The position numbers were made by a program, and so were the translations under genes. A DNA stretch of 64,000 nucleotides from Bosea beijingensis (lineage in GTDB: Bacteria; Pseudomonadota; Alphaproteobacteria; Rhizobiales; Beijerinckiaceae). Numbering within the stretch: position 1 is the stretch's first letter; each line of letters opens with the position of its first letter. Positions 1 through 9,569 of this stretch are shown piece by piece. The stretch spans positions 4,777,881-4,841,880 of the forward strand of contig NZ_CP132359.1 in assembly GCF_030758975.1 (NCBI RefSeq), written 5' to 3'. The notes beneath the pieces are model-generated. The model was not told the DNA's origin and did not search any database. It saw only the letters and a program-made list of their open reading frames with translations.

Positions 1-961
1 GGAGCGCGACGAGATCGGCGATGAGCTGGCGCTGCTCGATGCGCTCGCCGAGCTTTATCGAGAAGGTCATCGCCGTATAGGTCTCGACCGAGCCGATACC
101 GTAGATGCAGGAGACGGAGGCGACGATGATCACGTCGTCGCGTTCGAGCAGGGAGCGCGTCGCCGAATGGCGCATGCGGTCGATCTGCTCGTTGATCGAG
201 GATTCCTTCTCGATATAGGTGTCCGAGCGCGGGACATAGGCCTCCGGCTGGTAATAGTCGTAATAGGAGACGAAGTACTCGACCGCGTTGTCGGGGAAGA
301 AGCTCTTGAACTCCCCGTAAAGCTGCGCTGCCAGCGTCTTGTTCGGCGCGAGGATCAGGGCCGGGCGCTGCGTCTCCTCGATCACCTTGGCCATGGTGAA
401 GGTCTTGCCCGAGCCGGTGACGCCGAGCAGAACCTGGTCGCGCTCCTGCCGGCGGATGCCGTCGACGAGATCGGCGATCGCGGTCGGCTGGTCACCTGAC
501 GGGGAGAAGTCGCTCTTCATCGTGAAGGCGATGCCGCCCTCCGATTTCTCGGGGCGCTCCGGCCGGTGCGGCGTCCAGGGCTTGCCGGGCTGGATGAACG
601 GGCTGCCGGTCTCCAGCAGATGCTGCAGCGAACTCGCCGTCGCGGCCGCCGCGCCCTCGGCGCCGATGAAGGCCGAATCCGCCTTCTTGGAGAGCTTGCG
701 CTTGGGCCGCTCCTCACCGCCCGGCCGTTCCAGCGCGTAATCCTGCTTCGTTTCGTAGCCGGCCTGAGGCCTGTCGCTGAAGCCTGAGGCGCCGCCGGGC
801 ACCGCCGTGCCGCGGTTGATCGCCGGGTTCAAGAGGTCGGCGAGATAGCCTTCGAGTGGCTTCAGCTCGGGCTTGGTCGCCTTGGAATTGGGCGTGCGGG
901 CCGAGGACGGCTTCTTGGCCGCTTTCGGCTTGGTCGCGGTGGTGTCGGAGCTTTTCGGCAT
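1..961 (-). CDS. uvrB: UvrABC system protein B (excinuclease subunit B), N-terminal part; 3' end lies outside the window
   Basis: UvrB is the damage-verifying helicase-like subunit of nucleotide excision repair; it is loaded by UvrA and recruits UvrC. About 320 residues are present. The family core begins near residue 145 with [13 protein letters not shown], followed by the Walker A motif GVTGSGKT near residue 180, then [11 protein letters not shown] and the beta-hairpin region [15 protein letters not shown]. The frame is open to base 1. The ATG at 961 gives a Lys/Pro/Ala-rich, probably disordered extension of about 145 residues before the core; such extensions occur in alphaproteobacterial UvrB. 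I saw no alphaproteobacterial LexA box (GTTC-N7-GTTC) upstream. The gene is divergent from the restriction-modification gene. Confidence 0.95.
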   Translation of the reverse strand, partial: MPKSSDTTATKPKAAKKPSSARTPNSKATKPELKPLEGYLADLLNPAINRGTAVPGGASGFSDRPQAGYETKQDYALERPGGEERPKRKLSKKADSAFIGAEGAAAATASSLQHLLETGSPFIQPGKPWTPHRPERPEKSEGGIAFTMKSDFSPSGDQPTAIADLVDGIRRQERDQVLLGVTGSGKTFTMAKVIEETQRPALILAPNKTLAAQLYGEFKSFFPDNAVEYFVSYYDYYQPEAYVPRSDTYIEKESSINEQIDRMRHSATRSLLERDDVIIVASVSCIYGIGSVETYTAMTFSIKLGERIEQRQLIADLVAL

Positions 962-1035
962 GGCCGCAATATGGGACGGAACGCGCGGCGATGCGAGAGG
1001 GCGTGGCGCTCTCCGGGCATGATTGATGACAGGAG

Positions 1036-1096
1036 TTGACAGGGTGACGTAACGCAACTTTAAGTTGTATACACTAGATAACAACAACCTGTGGAG
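1036..1096 (+). promoter_or_regulatory. possible promoter/operator of the restriction-modification gene
   Basis: The sequence shows TTGACA at 1036-1041. It is followed by a TTGTATACA-like palindrome at 1065-1073, of the kind bound by GntR-family regulators, lying inside a GTTGT...ACAAC inverted repeat (1064-1086). A GGAG ribosome-binding site sits about 8 nt before the ATG at 1104. The -10 element is weak, so this is a tentative call. Confidence 0.3.
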
Positions 1097-1103
1097 ATGG
1101 ACC

Positions 1104-4100
1104 ATGTCGGGGGGCGGGTCCGAGTCCGAGATGGCGGCGGTCGAGGCCTTCATCGCCCGCTGGCGCCTCTCGGAAGGGGCGGAGCGGGCGGCCTATGCGC
1201 AGTTTCTCAGCGAGCTCTGCCGATTGATCGGCGTCGAGCCGCCGCAGCCGCCGACCAGCGATTCCGGCGCCGTGACCTACCGCTTCGAATATCCCGTGCG
1301 CTTTCCGGATGGGCAGGGCGGGCACAGCACGGGCCGCATCGACCTCTACCGGAAAGGCGCCTTCGTCCTCGAAGCCAAGCAGAGCCGCCTTAAGGGGCAG
1401 GCCAAGGAGGTTCTGCCGGCGCAGGGCGCCCTGCCCTTCGCCGAGCCGGCCGGGCCGCGCGGCCGGCGCGGGGCCGATCGCGCCTGGGACGTGCTGATGC
1501 TCAATGCCAGACGCCAGGCCGAGGATTATGCCAAGGCTCTGCCGGCGAGCCATGGCTGGCCGCCTTTCCTGATCGTCTGCGATGTCGGGCATTGCTTCGA
1601 GTTCTATGCCGACTTCACCGGGCAAGGTAAGAACTACGTCCAGTTCCCGGACCGGCAGAGCTACCGCGTCTATCTCGACGACCTGCGCGACCCCGCCTTG
1701 CGGAAGCGCCTTGCAACGATCTGGACCGAGCCGCTCTCGCTCGACCCCGCCCGCCATGCCGCCCGCGTCACCCGCGCCATCGCCGAGCGGCTCGCCGCCG
1801 TGTCCCGGGTGCTGGAGCGCGCGCATGACCCGGAGGAGGTCGCGCTCTTCCTGATGCGCTGCCTGTTCACGATGTTCGCCGAGGATGTCGGGCTGATCCG
1901 CAAGGACGCCTTCAAGGCCCTGCTGCGCGAGTGCCGCGACGTGCCGGATTCCTTCCTGCCTCTAGTCTCGGAACTGTGGCAGGCGATGGACAAGGGTGAG
2001 TACTCGACCTCCGTGCGCGAGCGGATGAAGCGCTTCAACGGCAAGCTCTACGAGGATGCCCGCGTCTTCCCGCTGGGGCGCGAGGAGATCGGGGAATTGC
2101 TCGCCGCTGCCGAGCATGACTGGAAAGAGGTCGAGCCCGCGATCTTCGGGACGCTGCTGGAACAGGCGCTCGACCCGCAGGAGCGCGCCCGTCTCGGGGC
2201 CCATTACACGCCGCGCGCCTATGTCGAGCGGCTGGTCGTCGAGACGGTGATCGGGCCGCTGCGCGAAGACTGGCGCGCGGTTCTCGGCGCGGCGCAGCAG
2301 GCCCGCGACGGCGGCGATGCACGCAAGGCACTCGCTCTGGTCGAGGATTTTCACGAAACGCTCTGCACGACGCGGATTCTCGACCCGGCCTGCGGAACGG
2401 GGAATTTCCTGCATGTTTCACAGGAGCTTATGAAGAAACTGGAGGGCGAAGTCCTCGATGCCGCCGGCGAGCTCGGCCGCAACGAGGAGCTCTCCGGCTT
2501 CGCTGCACATCAGGTCGGGCCGCATCAGTTCCTGGGCCTGGAGACCAACCGCCGGGCCGTCGCGATCGCCGATCTCGTCCTCTGGATCGGCCACCTGCAA
2601 TGGCATTTCCGCACGCGCGCCCATGCGCCGCGCGAGCCGATCCTCGAAAAGCTCGACCATATCTACAAGCAGGATGCGGTGCTGAGCTGGGACGGCTATC
2701 CGGTTCCGGGCTGGCGCGACGGCCATGAGGCCCTGCCGACACCCCGCCGGCCAGACTGGCCCGAAGCCGAATTCATCGTCGGCAACCCGCCCTTCATCGG
2801 TGGCAAGGACCTGCGGGCACGCCTGGGCAACGTCTACGCCGAGGCGCTCTGGGCCGCCCATCCGCAAGTGAACGAGAGCGCCGATCTGGTGATGTACTGG
2901 TGGGACCATGCCGCCGAGTTGCTGACACGACCGGGCACGTGCCTGCGCCGTTTCGGTTTCGTCACGACGAATTCGATCACGCAGCTCTTCCAGCGTCGTA
3001 CGGTCGAGAGGCATCTCACAAGCAAGCGCCCGCTTTCGATCGTCATGGCGATCCCGGACCATCCCTGGACGAAAGCCGGCCGTGACAGCGCGGCCGTGCG
3101 GATCGCGATGACGGTCGCGCAATCAGGCCGTCACGACGGCAAGCTCTGCACGGTCCTGTCCGAAATCGGACTCGACACCGACCAGCCGCAGATCGAGATC
3201 GGCGTCAGCGAAGGGCGGATCAATTCCGACCTGACCATCGGCGCCGACATGACCCAGGCCGCGGCCCTGCGGAGCAATGACGGGCTCTGCTCGCCCGGCA
3301 TGAAGCTGCACGGCGCGGGCTTCATCGTGACGCCCGCCGAGGCACGGGCCCTCGGCTTGGGCCACCGGGATGGCCTCGAAGGTCATGTCCGCGACTATCG
3401 CAACGGGCGGGACCTGACGTCCCGTTCGCGCGACGTCATGGTGATCGATCTGCTCGGCCTCACTGCGGAAGAGGTCCGGGAGCGGTTCCCGGAGGTCTAT
3501 CAGCACATCAAACGGATGGTGAAAGAGGAAAAAGACGGCGACGGAAAGCTCATCGGCCGCGATGCGAACCGGCGCGAAAGCTACCGGGAGCTCTGGTGGA
3601 TATTCGGCGAGCCCCGACGCGAGCTGCGCCCCGCGCTTGCTCCGCTTCAGCGCTATATCGCCACGGCCGAGACCGCCAAGCATCGCATCTTCCAGTTTCT
3701 CGACGCATCGATCCTGCCGGACAATATGTTGGTCGTCGTCGGGCTGTCCGACTCCTTCCATCTCGGCGTCCTGTCGTCGCGCGCCCATGTCACATGGTGC
3801 CTGGCACAGGGTGGCACGCTCGAAGATCGGCCGCGCTACTCCAAATCCCGCTGCTTCGATCCCTTCCCCTTCCCGGATGCGACCGAGCAGCAGAAAGAGG
3901 CCATCCGCCGCCCTGCGGAGGCGCTCGATGCCCTGCGCAAGCGTGTCATCGCCGACTATCCAGACCTGACGCTGACCAAGCTTTATAACGTGCGGGAGGC
4001 TCTCCTCGCCGGCTACGCGCTGAAGGCCGCGGAACTGGATATCCGCGACCGCGGCCTCGTCCTGATCCTCGACGAATACCACGAGGCGATCGATGCCGCC

Positions 4101-4541
4101 GTCGCAACGGCCTATGGCTGGCCGGTCGACCTCAGCGAAGAAGAGGTTCTGGCCCGGCTCGTTGCCCTCAACCGGCAACGCATGCAGGAGGAAGCGCAGG
4201 CTATGATGCGCTGGCTCAGGCCGGACTATCAGCGTCCACGTTTCGGCACTTCCGGTCGCATGGGCGAGCAGGTCGAGGCGGCCTTGCCGATGCCCGTCCC
4301 GGCAGCAGCGAGCAAGCCTGCATTCCCGACCGATGCCGTGGGCCGCGTCGCAGCCGTGCTTGCGGCTCTGGCGGGAATGCCGGCGCCGATCGATGCAGCC
4401 GCCATGGCGGGGCAATTCCGCCAGGGCCTCAAGGTGGAGCGGGCGATCCGCGACATCCTGATCTCGCTGGCGCGCGTCGGGGAAATCTCCACGCTCGACG
4501 GTGGACAGCATTTCGCGCGACGCCTGACCGGCACAGGATGA
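1104..4541 (+). CDS. single-chain restriction endonuclease/DNA methyltransferase, MmeI-like (type IIG/IIL)
   Basis: About 1145 residues combine a nuclease and an adenine-type DNA methyltransferase, so one polypeptide could both cut and modify. N-terminal: a PD-(D/E)xK-like core with RIDLY near residue 79 and EAK near 89-91. Middle: the target-independent motif [16 protein letters not shown]-binding motif [10 protein letters not shown] near residue 428 and catalytic motif NPPFIGG near 560, all typical of the MmeI group. C-terminal: a likely target-recognition region including [14 protein letters not shown] near residue 910, then a helical tail. The frame extends upstream to a TTG at 1065, but the ATG at 1104 has a GGAG site and is preferred. 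No separate specificity subunit or partner nuclease lies nearby. Recognition sequence unknown. A solitary protective methylase is the alternative if the nuclease site is inactive. Confidence 0.85.
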   Translation: MSGGGSESEMAAVEAFIARWRLSEGAERAAYAQFLSELCRLIGVEPPQPPTSDSGAVTYRFEYPVRFPDGQGGHSTGRIDLYRKGAFVLEAKQSRLKGQAKEVLPAQGALPFAEPAGPRGRRGADRAWDVLMLNARRQAEDYAKALPASHGWPPFLIVCDVGHCFEFYADFTGQGKNYVQFPDRQSYRVYLDDLRDPALRKRLATIWTEPLSLDPARHAARVTRAIAERLAAVSRVLERAHDPEEVALFLMRCLFTMFAEDVGLIRKDAFKALLRECRDVPDSFLPLVSELWQAMDKGEYSTSVRERMKRFNGKLYEDARVFPLGREEIGELLAAAEHDWKEVEPAIFGTLLEQALDPQERARLGAHYTPRAYVERLVVETVIGPLREDWRAVLGAAQQARDGGDARKALALVEDFHETLCTTRILDPACGTGNFLHVSQELMKKLEGEVLDAAGELGRNEELSGFAAHQVGPHQFLGLETNRRAVAIADLVLWIGHLQWHFRTRAHAPREPILEKLDHIYKQDAVLSWDGYPVPGWRDGHEALPTPRRPDWPEAEFIVGNPPFIGGKDLRARLGNVYAEALWAAHPQVNESADLVMYWWDHAAELLTRPGTCLRRFGFVTTNSITQLFQRRTVERHLTSKRPLSIVMAIPDHPWTKAGRDSAAVRIAMTVAQSGRHDGKLCTVLSEIGLDTDQPQIEIGVSEGRINSDLTIGADMTQAAALRSNDGLCSPGMKLHGAGFIVTPAEARALGLGHRDGLEGHVRDYRNGRDLTSRSRDVMVIDLLGLTAEEVRERFPEVYQHIKRMVKEEKDGDGKLIGRDANRRESYRELWWIFGEPRRELRPALAPLQRYIATAETAKHRIFQFLDASILPDNMLVVVGLSDSFHLGVLSSRAHVTWCLAQGGTLEDRPRYSKSRCFDPFPFPDATEQQKEAIRRPAEALDALRKRVIADYPDLTLTKLYNVREALLAGYALKAAELDIRDRGLVLILDEYHEAIDAAVATAYGWPVDLSEEEVLARLVALNRQRMQEEAQAMMRWLRPDYQRPRFGTSGRMGEQVEAALPMPVPAAASKPAFPTDAVGRVAAVLAALAGMPAPIDAAAMAGQFRQGLKVERAIRDILISLARVGEISTLDGGQHFARRLTGTG

Positions 4542-4573
4542 GCCGCTTCAGACAGAGGCTCGGTCGATCTGGA

Positions 4574-4795
4574 TTATTGCAGGCGCTCCAGCTCGGAATG
4601 AGACTTGAGCGCGTATCCGCCCTTGGCTTGCGTCACGAGATAGGCAGGCTTTTCCTCGGACGCGTTGCGGCGGACGCGGGTTCCCTTGATCGTGCGGCTG
4701 ACCGGCCTGGTAAAGACCTGCTCGATGCGGCCGTGGGCGCGATGCGCGCCCCAGCGCCATGTCACATTTGTTCCGGGCTTCAGCGGCTCTGACAT
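4574..4795 (-). CDS. DUF2945 (HVA1/Tudor-like) small protein
   Basis: A 73-residue protein matching the DUF2945/hypervirulence-associated Tudor-like family by its pattern: GTNVTWRWG near the start, AHGRIEQV, a TIKG turn, then EEKPAYLV and KSHSELERL at the end. Such proteins are single small beta-barrel domains of unclear function, common in Proteobacteria. It is convergent with the restriction-modification gene (33 bp between stops) and lies 54 bp downstream of the flavoprotein gene on the same strand, so the two may be co-transcribed. There is no evidence that it serves restriction. Confidence 0.75.
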   Translation of the reverse strand: MSEPLKPGTNVTWRWGAHRAHGRIEQVFTRPVSRTIKGTRVRRNASEEKPAYLVTQAKGGYALKSHSELERLQ

Positions 4796-4849
4796 TCGGC
4801 CCTCTGTTCAACTCCCCCTGTGGAGTAACGTAGCAAAGCGGAAATCGGT

Positions 4850-6064
4850 TCACACTCGCTCGGCGAGCCATGCGCCAATGCCGACCGCTGCGGCAACGCC
4901 CGTCGCGAAACTGGCCTGCAGCAGATAGCCGCCGGTCGGCGCCTCCCAGTCGAGAATCTCGCCGGCGACGAAGACGCCCGGCAGGCGCTTCAGCATGAAG
5001 CCGTCGTCGCAGGCGTCACGGGCGATGCCGCCGGCCGTCGAGATGGCGCGTGCGATCGGCATGGGCGCAGCGAGCCGCAGCGGCGCCGCCTTGATCAGCG
5101 ACGCGAGCGCGTCCGGCTCGTCGGGGAGCGCTGCTCCCGCCGCATCGCGCAGCAGGGCGATCGCGGCAGGGGCGAGGCCCGCCGCCTTGCGCAGGTGGTT
5201 GCTCAACGTCTCGCCCTTGCGGCGCTTCGCGAGGCGGGCGGCTAGCTCCGGCTCCGTGAGATCGGGCCGCAGATCGATCGCGATCATGGCCACGCCGTCA
5301 CGCGCGATCGCCTCGCGGATCGGCGCCGACAGCGCATAGATCACGCCGCCCTCGATGCCGTCCGCATCGATCATCGCTTCGCCGGCCGCCGTTTCGTCCC
5401 CACACCGGACAACGACGCGCTTTAGAGGCTGGCCAGTGAAGCGCTCCCTCATCTGCGGCGACCAGGCGACAGTGAAACCGCCATTGGCCGGGCGGAGCGG
5501 CGAGACACAGACGCCGCGCGCAGCCAGCAGCGGCGCCCAGCCGCCATCGGAGCCGAGGCGAGGCCAGCTCGCACCGCCGAGCGCCAGCAACGTGGCATCC
5601 GGACGAACCGTTTCGATTTCGCCGCCGGCCAAACGGAATGTCAGAGCGCCATCGGTATTCCAACCGGTCCAGAGCCGGCCGGCCGAGAGCGTCACGCCCA
5701 GCGCGTCGAGCCGGCCGAGCCAGGCCCGCAGCAGCGGCGAGGCCTTCATCGCCCGCGGAAAGACACGGCCGCTCGAACCGATGAAGGTCTCCGCGCCAAG
5801 CCCGTCGGCCCAGTCGCGCAAGGCTTGCGGCGGGAAAGCGCGAAGGGCCGGCTCCAGCCAGCCGCTTGCCCCGCGATAGCGGCGAAGGAAGACGTCGAAC
5901 GGCTCGGAATGGGTGAGGTTCAGGCCGCCGCGCCCGGCGAGCAGAAACTTGCGGGCCGGCGAGGCCATGCGCTCGTAGATCGTGACGCGATGCCCGGCAC
6001 CGGCCAGCCGCTCGGCGGCGATCAGGCCTGCGGGGCCGGCGCCGATGATGGCGATATCGGGCAT
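4850..6064 (-). CDS. HI0933-like NAD(P)/FAD-dependent oxidoreductase (TIGR03862-type flavoprotein)
   Basis: A 404-residue flavoprotein. The N-terminus carries the dinucleotide-binding GxGxxG as IIGAGPAGLIAAERL, and residues 40-60 carry the family signature RKFLLAGRGGLNLTHSE. The C-terminus has GVFVAGEILDWEAPTGGYLL, the second FAD contact of HI0933-like proteins. The reaction of this family is not known. The ATG at 6064 follows an AAGGA site at 5 nt; the in-frame ATG at 6082 lies upstream of that site and is less likely. It stands alone apart from the DUF2945 gene downstream. A family-A palindromic repeat lies immediately upstream. Confidence 0.88.
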   Translation of the reverse strand: MPDIAIIGAGPAGLIAAERLAGAGHRVTIYERMASPARKFLLAGRGGLNLTHSEPFDVFLRRYRGASGWLEPALRAFPPQALRDWADGLGAETFIGSSGRVFPRAMKASPLLRAWLGRLDALGVTLSAGRLWTGWNTDGALTFRLAGGEIETVRPDATLLALGGASWPRLGSDGGWAPLLAARGVCVSPLRPANGGFTVAWSPQMRERFTGQPLKRVVVRCGDETAAGEAMIDADGIEGGVIYALSAPIREAIARDGVAMIAIDLRPDLTEPELAARLAKRRKGETLSNHLRKAAGLAPAAIALLRDAAGAALPDEPDALASLIKAAPLRLAAPMPIARAISTAGGIARDACDDGFMLKRLPGVFVAGEILDWEAPTGGYLLQASFATGVAAAVGIGAWLAERV

Positions 6065-6083
6065 GCGTTCCTTACCCCTCATC

Positions 6084-6194
6084 GGTCATCCCGGGCGACC
6101 AAAGGGAGACCCGGGGTCCATTCCAGGGCCTTTCCTTGGAGGTTCAGGAATGGATCCCGGATCGGCGCGGCTTCGCCGCTTGTCCGGGATGACC
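6084..6194. repeat. dispersed palindromic repeat, family A, copy 1
   Basis: The element is bounded by perfect 11-bp inverted ends GGTCATCCCGG and CCGGGATGACC, with an internal segment GGTTCAGGAATGGATCCCGG shared almost exactly with the copies at 11866-11963 and 63879-63992. It is noncoding and sits between the flavoprotein and ynfA. It resembles REP/RIME-type repeats common in Hyphomicrobiales. Confidence 0.85.
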
Positions 6195-6270
6195 ACGTCT
6201 TTCCGTCTTGCGTGGCATGGCTTTAGACTGGCGGCCTCTAACCGCAAAGCCCCGAGACCCACCGCCCGCC

Positions 6271-6591
6271 ATGCCGACCATCGCCACCTATATCGCCGCC
6301 GCGCTCTTCGAGATCGCCGGCTGCTTCGCCTTCTGGGGCTGGCTCCGGCTCGGCAAGCCGATCTGGTGGCTGCTACCGGGGCTGGTCTCGCTCGGGCTCT
6401 TCGCCTGGCTGCTGACATTGGTCGAGAGCGCGGCGGCGGGACGCGCCTTCGCGGCCTATGGCGGGGTCTATATCGCCGCCTCGCTCGGCTGGCTCTGGAC
6501 GGTCGAGGGGATCAGGCCCGATCGCTGGGACCTGACCGGCGGCGCCATCTGCCTCGCCGGCGCCGCGATCATCCTGGCCGCGCCGCGCTGA
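6271..6591 (+). CDS. ynfA: YnfA family (UPF0060) small membrane protein
   Basis: A 106-residue protein with four predicted hydrophobic helices and UPF0060 landmarks: [17 protein letters not shown] near the start, [16 protein letters not shown] in the third helix and [12 protein letters not shown] before the last. YnfA proteins resemble small-multidrug-resistance folds; the substrate here is unknown. The start ATG at 6271 begins [10 protein letters not shown]. The frame extends upstream into the palindromic repeat region, where codon choice looks noncoding. Length is usual for the family. It converges on the phosphate cotransporter gene, with only 9 bp between the two stops. Confidence 0.9.
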   Translation: MPTIATYIAAALFEIAGCFAFWGWLRLGKPIWWLLPGLVSLGLFAWLLTLVESAAAGRAFAAYGGVYIAASLGWLWTVEGIRPDRWDLTGGAICLAGAAIILAAPR

Positions 6592-6600
6592 AGGCCGGCC

Positions 6601-8328
6601 TTACCCGCCCGAATGCGCGGCGGGGATGAGCACGGCCGGCGTCTCGCGCTGCGCAGCGGCAGCCTTCGTGTCGCGCAGGCGGCTCTCGCGCAATTCGTTG
6701 GCGCTCTCCAGGATCGGATAGGCGATCGAGACGATATGGCCGTGGATGCGCTTGAGATCGCGGATGATGTCGAGATGGATCGCGCTGGTCTCGATCGATT
6801 CAGGGCGGCCCGAGCGCAGGCGCTGGAAATGACTGTCGGTGGCGCGCCGCTCGGCATCGCGCATCGCCGCCTTGTCGGCGAAGAGCTGGCGGGCGAGCAC
6901 GAGATCGCGCGTCGCGAACACGTTGAGCGCCAGCGCCAGCGCCGAGGCGACGCGATGGTGGAAATCGCGGATCTCGGCCAGCCCCTCCGGCGAGAAGGCA
7001 TAGCGCTTGCGGATCTTCTTCTCGGCGAGCTCGCGCAGGTTCTTGTCGATGATGTCGCCGATATGCTCCAGGTTCGTGATCAGGGTGATGATCTCGAACA
7101 GGCGCCGGCTCTCCTCCTCGGAGAGCTCGTTGCGGGAGACCTTGACCAGATAGAGCTTGATCGACTCGTGGATGGTGTCGACACCGTCATCGGCCTGGGC
7201 GATGGCACGAGAGAGCTTGAGCTCGTCCTTCTCCAGCAGAGTCATGGTATCGCGCAGCATGCCCTCGACGCGGTCGCCCAGGCGCAGGGCCTCGCGCATC
7301 GCGCCGGCGAGCGCCTCCGTCGGACTGTCGAGCGCGTTGGGATCGAGATAGCGCGGCGTCACCGCTTCCGCCTTGTCCTCCTTGCCGGGCATGAAGCGCT
7401 CGACCAGCGCCGAGATCGGCCCGACGAAGGGCAGGAAGACCAGGGCGCCTACGACATTCAGCACGACGTGGAACTCGATGGCGAGCCGGGCCGGCGAAGA
7501 GGAGAAGCCGAGGAGCCAGGCCGAGAGCGGGCCGACGAAGGGCAGCACCGCGAGAGCCAGGACCACGCGCGTCAGCAGGTTGCCGACGGCGGCGCGGCGC
7601 TGGGCGGCAGGCGCGCCGAGCTGGTCGAGCACCGGGATCACGGCATTGCCGAGATTGGCGCCGATGACCAGCGTCAGCGCGGTGGCGGGCGGGAACAGGC
7701 CGGAAGCCGCGAAGGTCGCGACGAGCAGGATGATCGCGATCGAGGAATGCACGAGCCAGGTCGCGGCGATGGCGGCGAGGATGCCGAGCAGCGGCTCCGA
7801 GCCCATGGCGGCCAGGACGACGCGGAAGGTCGGCGACTGCGCCAGCGGGGCGGCGGCCGCATTGAGCTCGATCAGCGAGAGCAGGATGAGACCGACACCG
7901 ACCAGCACGCGGCCGATATTGCGCGCGCGCTCCATCGCCTCGCTGGAGAGATACATGGCAACGCCGATGGCGACGCAGAGCCCCCAGAGCCAGCCCAGAT
8001 CCATCGAGATGACGAAGGCGGCGAGCGAGGTGCCGAGATTGGCGCCGAGCAGCACCGCGAGCGCCATGGCCGGCACGATCAGGGCCTGACCGGCGAAGGA
8101 AGAGACCAGCAGCGTCGTCGCCGTCGAGCTCTGCAGCACCATGGTCACCGCGACGCCGCTGCCGAAAGCGGCGAAGCGATTGCGCGTGAAACTCTGCAGC
8201 GCCTGCCTGAGCTGAGAACCGAAGGCGCGCATCGCGCCGGTTCGCACCAGCCTGACCGCCCAGATCAGCAGCGCGACGCCACCGGCAAGATGGATCAGGA
8301 TGTTGGTTGCGCTCTCGCCCGTGGCCAT
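6601..8328 (-). CDS. Na+/phosphate cotransporter family protein with C-terminal PhoU-like domain
   Basis: 575 residues. Residues 1 to about 310 hold two inverted membrane repeats with the family Gln-Ser-Ser motif (VTMVLQSSTATTLLV near residue 65, then WLVHSSIAIILL near 190). Residues from about 340 form helical PhoU-like repeats (ALRLGDRVEGML, ITLITNLEHIGDIID). This is the NptA/YjbB type, which moves inorganic phosphate with sodium; the bacterial role may be uptake or efflux. It is a monocistron, convergent with ynfA. The 158-bp upstream region is AT-richer than its surroundings and contains no confident Pho box. Confidence 0.88.
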   Translation of the reverse strand: MATGESATNILIHLAGGVALLIWAVRLVRTGAMRAFGSQLRQALQSFTRNRFAAFGSGVAVTMVLQSSTATTLLVSSFAGQALIVPAMALAVLLGANLGTSLAAFVISMDLGWLWGLCVAIGVAMYLSSEAMERARNIGRVLVGVGLILLSLIELNAAAAPLAQSPTFRVVLAAMGSEPLLGILAAIAATWLVHSSIAIILLVATFAASGLFPPATALTLVIGANLGNAVIPVLDQLGAPAAQRRAAVGNLLTRVVLALAVLPFVGPLSAWLLGFSSSPARLAIEFHVVLNVVGALVFLPFVGPISALVERFMPGKEDKAEAVTPRYLDPNALDSPTEALAGAMREALRLGDRVEGMLRDTMTLLEKDELKLSRAIAQADDGVDTIHESIKLYLVKVSRNELSEEESRRLFEIITLITNLEHIGDIIDKNLRELAEKKIRKRYAFSPEGLAEIRDFHHRVASALALALNVFATRDLVLARQLFADKAAMRDAERRATDSHFQRLRSGRPESIETSAIHLDIIRDLKRIHGHIVSIAYPILESANELRESRLRDTKAAAAQRETPAVLIPAAHSGG

Positions 8329-8486
8329 TTTCGTGCGGTCTTTCCCCGATTCAGGGCTTCATCTTCGGCCAAATCTATCAATTTTTGATTAGCCAACTCA
8401 ACAGAAATACACACTGAAAGTGCTGATATTTGGGCAGTGCCCTCAAGCCGCGCAGACCAGTGGATGGGTGCCGGATTCCGCGGCGC

Positions 8487-9554
8487 TCAAGCCGGCGGGA
8501 TCAGCGTCACGCCCTTGTTCGCGAAGGACACGGCGACCGGGCTGCCCGGCTCCAGCATCTCGCGCCCGCCATACTGCACGACGAAGAGCTCGCCGACCTC
8601 GGTCTCGACCATGATGTCCAGATGATTGCCGAGATAAGCGCATTTGCGAATCGTGCCGGGGAGCGAACCGGCCTGCCCCGTCCCACCCAGCAAGAGCGCT
8701 TCAGGACGGATCGCGACCTTGGCGGGACCGATACCGAGACCACGCGCCGGCAGGTTGACCGTGGCGGTGCCGATGGCGACATCGGCACGTCCGTCCGCCA
8801 CTGCCTTCACGGTGACATCGACCAGATTGGCGTCGCCGATGAAGTCGGCGACGAAGGCGTTGGAGGGCTGTTCGTAGAGGTCGCGCGGCGCTCCTTCCTG
8901 CGCGATCCGGGCATTCGACATCACGATGATGCGGTCGGAGACGGCGAGCGCCTCCTCCTGATCATGCGTGACATAGGCCACGGTCAGGTTGAGGTCCTGC
9001 TGCAGTTCCCGGATTTCCTCGCGGACGCGGCGGCGTAGCTTCGCGTCGAGATTGGAGAGCGGCTCGTCGAAGAGCAGCACCTGCGGCTCCAGCACCAGGG
9101 CGCGGGCGACCGCGACGCGCTGCTGCTGGCCGCCCGAGAGTTCGGACGGGTAGCGGTTCTCGAAGCCCTTCAGGCCGACCAGCGCCAGCTTCTCCAGCGC
9201 CATCTGCCTGGCCTGCTCCTTGCCGAGCCCCTTCACAGTCGGACCATAGGCGGCGTTGTCGAGCACACTCATATGCGGAAAGAGCGCATAGGACTGGAAC
9301 ACCATCGAGACGTCGCGGTCGGCGGCCGAGAGCTTGGTGACGTCCTTGCCGCCGATCAGGATCTGGCCCTCGCTGGCGATCTCGAGGCCCGCGATCATGC
9401 GCAAGGTCGTGGTCTTGCCGCAGCCGGAAGGGCCGAGCAGCGTGACCAGCTTGCCGGCCTCGATGGTGAAGTTGATGTTGTCGACCGCCGTCACCGCGCC
9501 GTAGCGCATGGAGACGTTGCGGAATTCGACGGAAGCGGGTCCGGCCTTGGCCAT
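8487..9554 (-). CDS. ABC transporter ATP-binding protein (FbpC/AfuC type)
   Basis: A 355-residue ATPase. Motifs seen are Walker A GPSGCGKTT near residue 39, the signature LSGGQQQR near 137, Walker B VLLFDEPLSNLDAK and the switch VTHDQEEALA. The last ~110 residues form a regulatory TOBE-like domain. It energises the permease encoded 15 bp upstream and is the last gene of the six-gene minus-strand operon. Sequence class alone would give an iron(III)/putrescine/sugar-type label. The operon context (inositol dehydrogenase, inositol monophosphatase, IolR-type box) favours a phosphorylated polyol or sugar. Confidence 0.9.
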   Translation of the reverse strand: MAKAGPASVEFRNVSMRYGAVTAVDNINFTIEAGKLVTLLGPSGCGKTTTLRMIAGLEIASEGQILIGGKDVTKLSAADRDVSMVFQSYALFPHMSVLDNAAYGPTVKGLGKEQARQMALEKLALVGLKGFENRYPSELSGGQQQRVAVARALVLEPQVLLFDEPLSNLDAKLRRRVREEIRELQQDLNLTVAYVTHDQEEALAVSDRIIVMSNARIAQEGAPRDLYEQPSNAFVADFIGDANLVDVTVKAVADGRADVAIGTATVNLPARGLGIGPAKVAIRPEALLLGGTGQAGSLPGTIRKCAYLGNHLDIMVETEVGELFVVQYGGREMLEPGSPVAVSFANKGVTLIPPA

Positions 9555-9569
9555 CTTGGGTCTCTGTCC

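Noticed and set aside
962..1103. SOS (LexA) control of uvrB
   Set aside because: No GTTC-N7-GTTC or GAAC-N7-GAAC site was found in the divergent region.
4574..4795. DUF2945 gene as a partner of the restriction-modification enzyme
   Set aside because: It is convergent, belongs to a widespread small-domain family, and is more probably co-transcribed with the flavoprotein.
6613..8388. A 591-codon open frame opposite the phosphate cotransporter
   Set aside because: Extremely rich in Arg, Asp, Gly and Gln, and exactly antisense to a clear membrane-protein gene.
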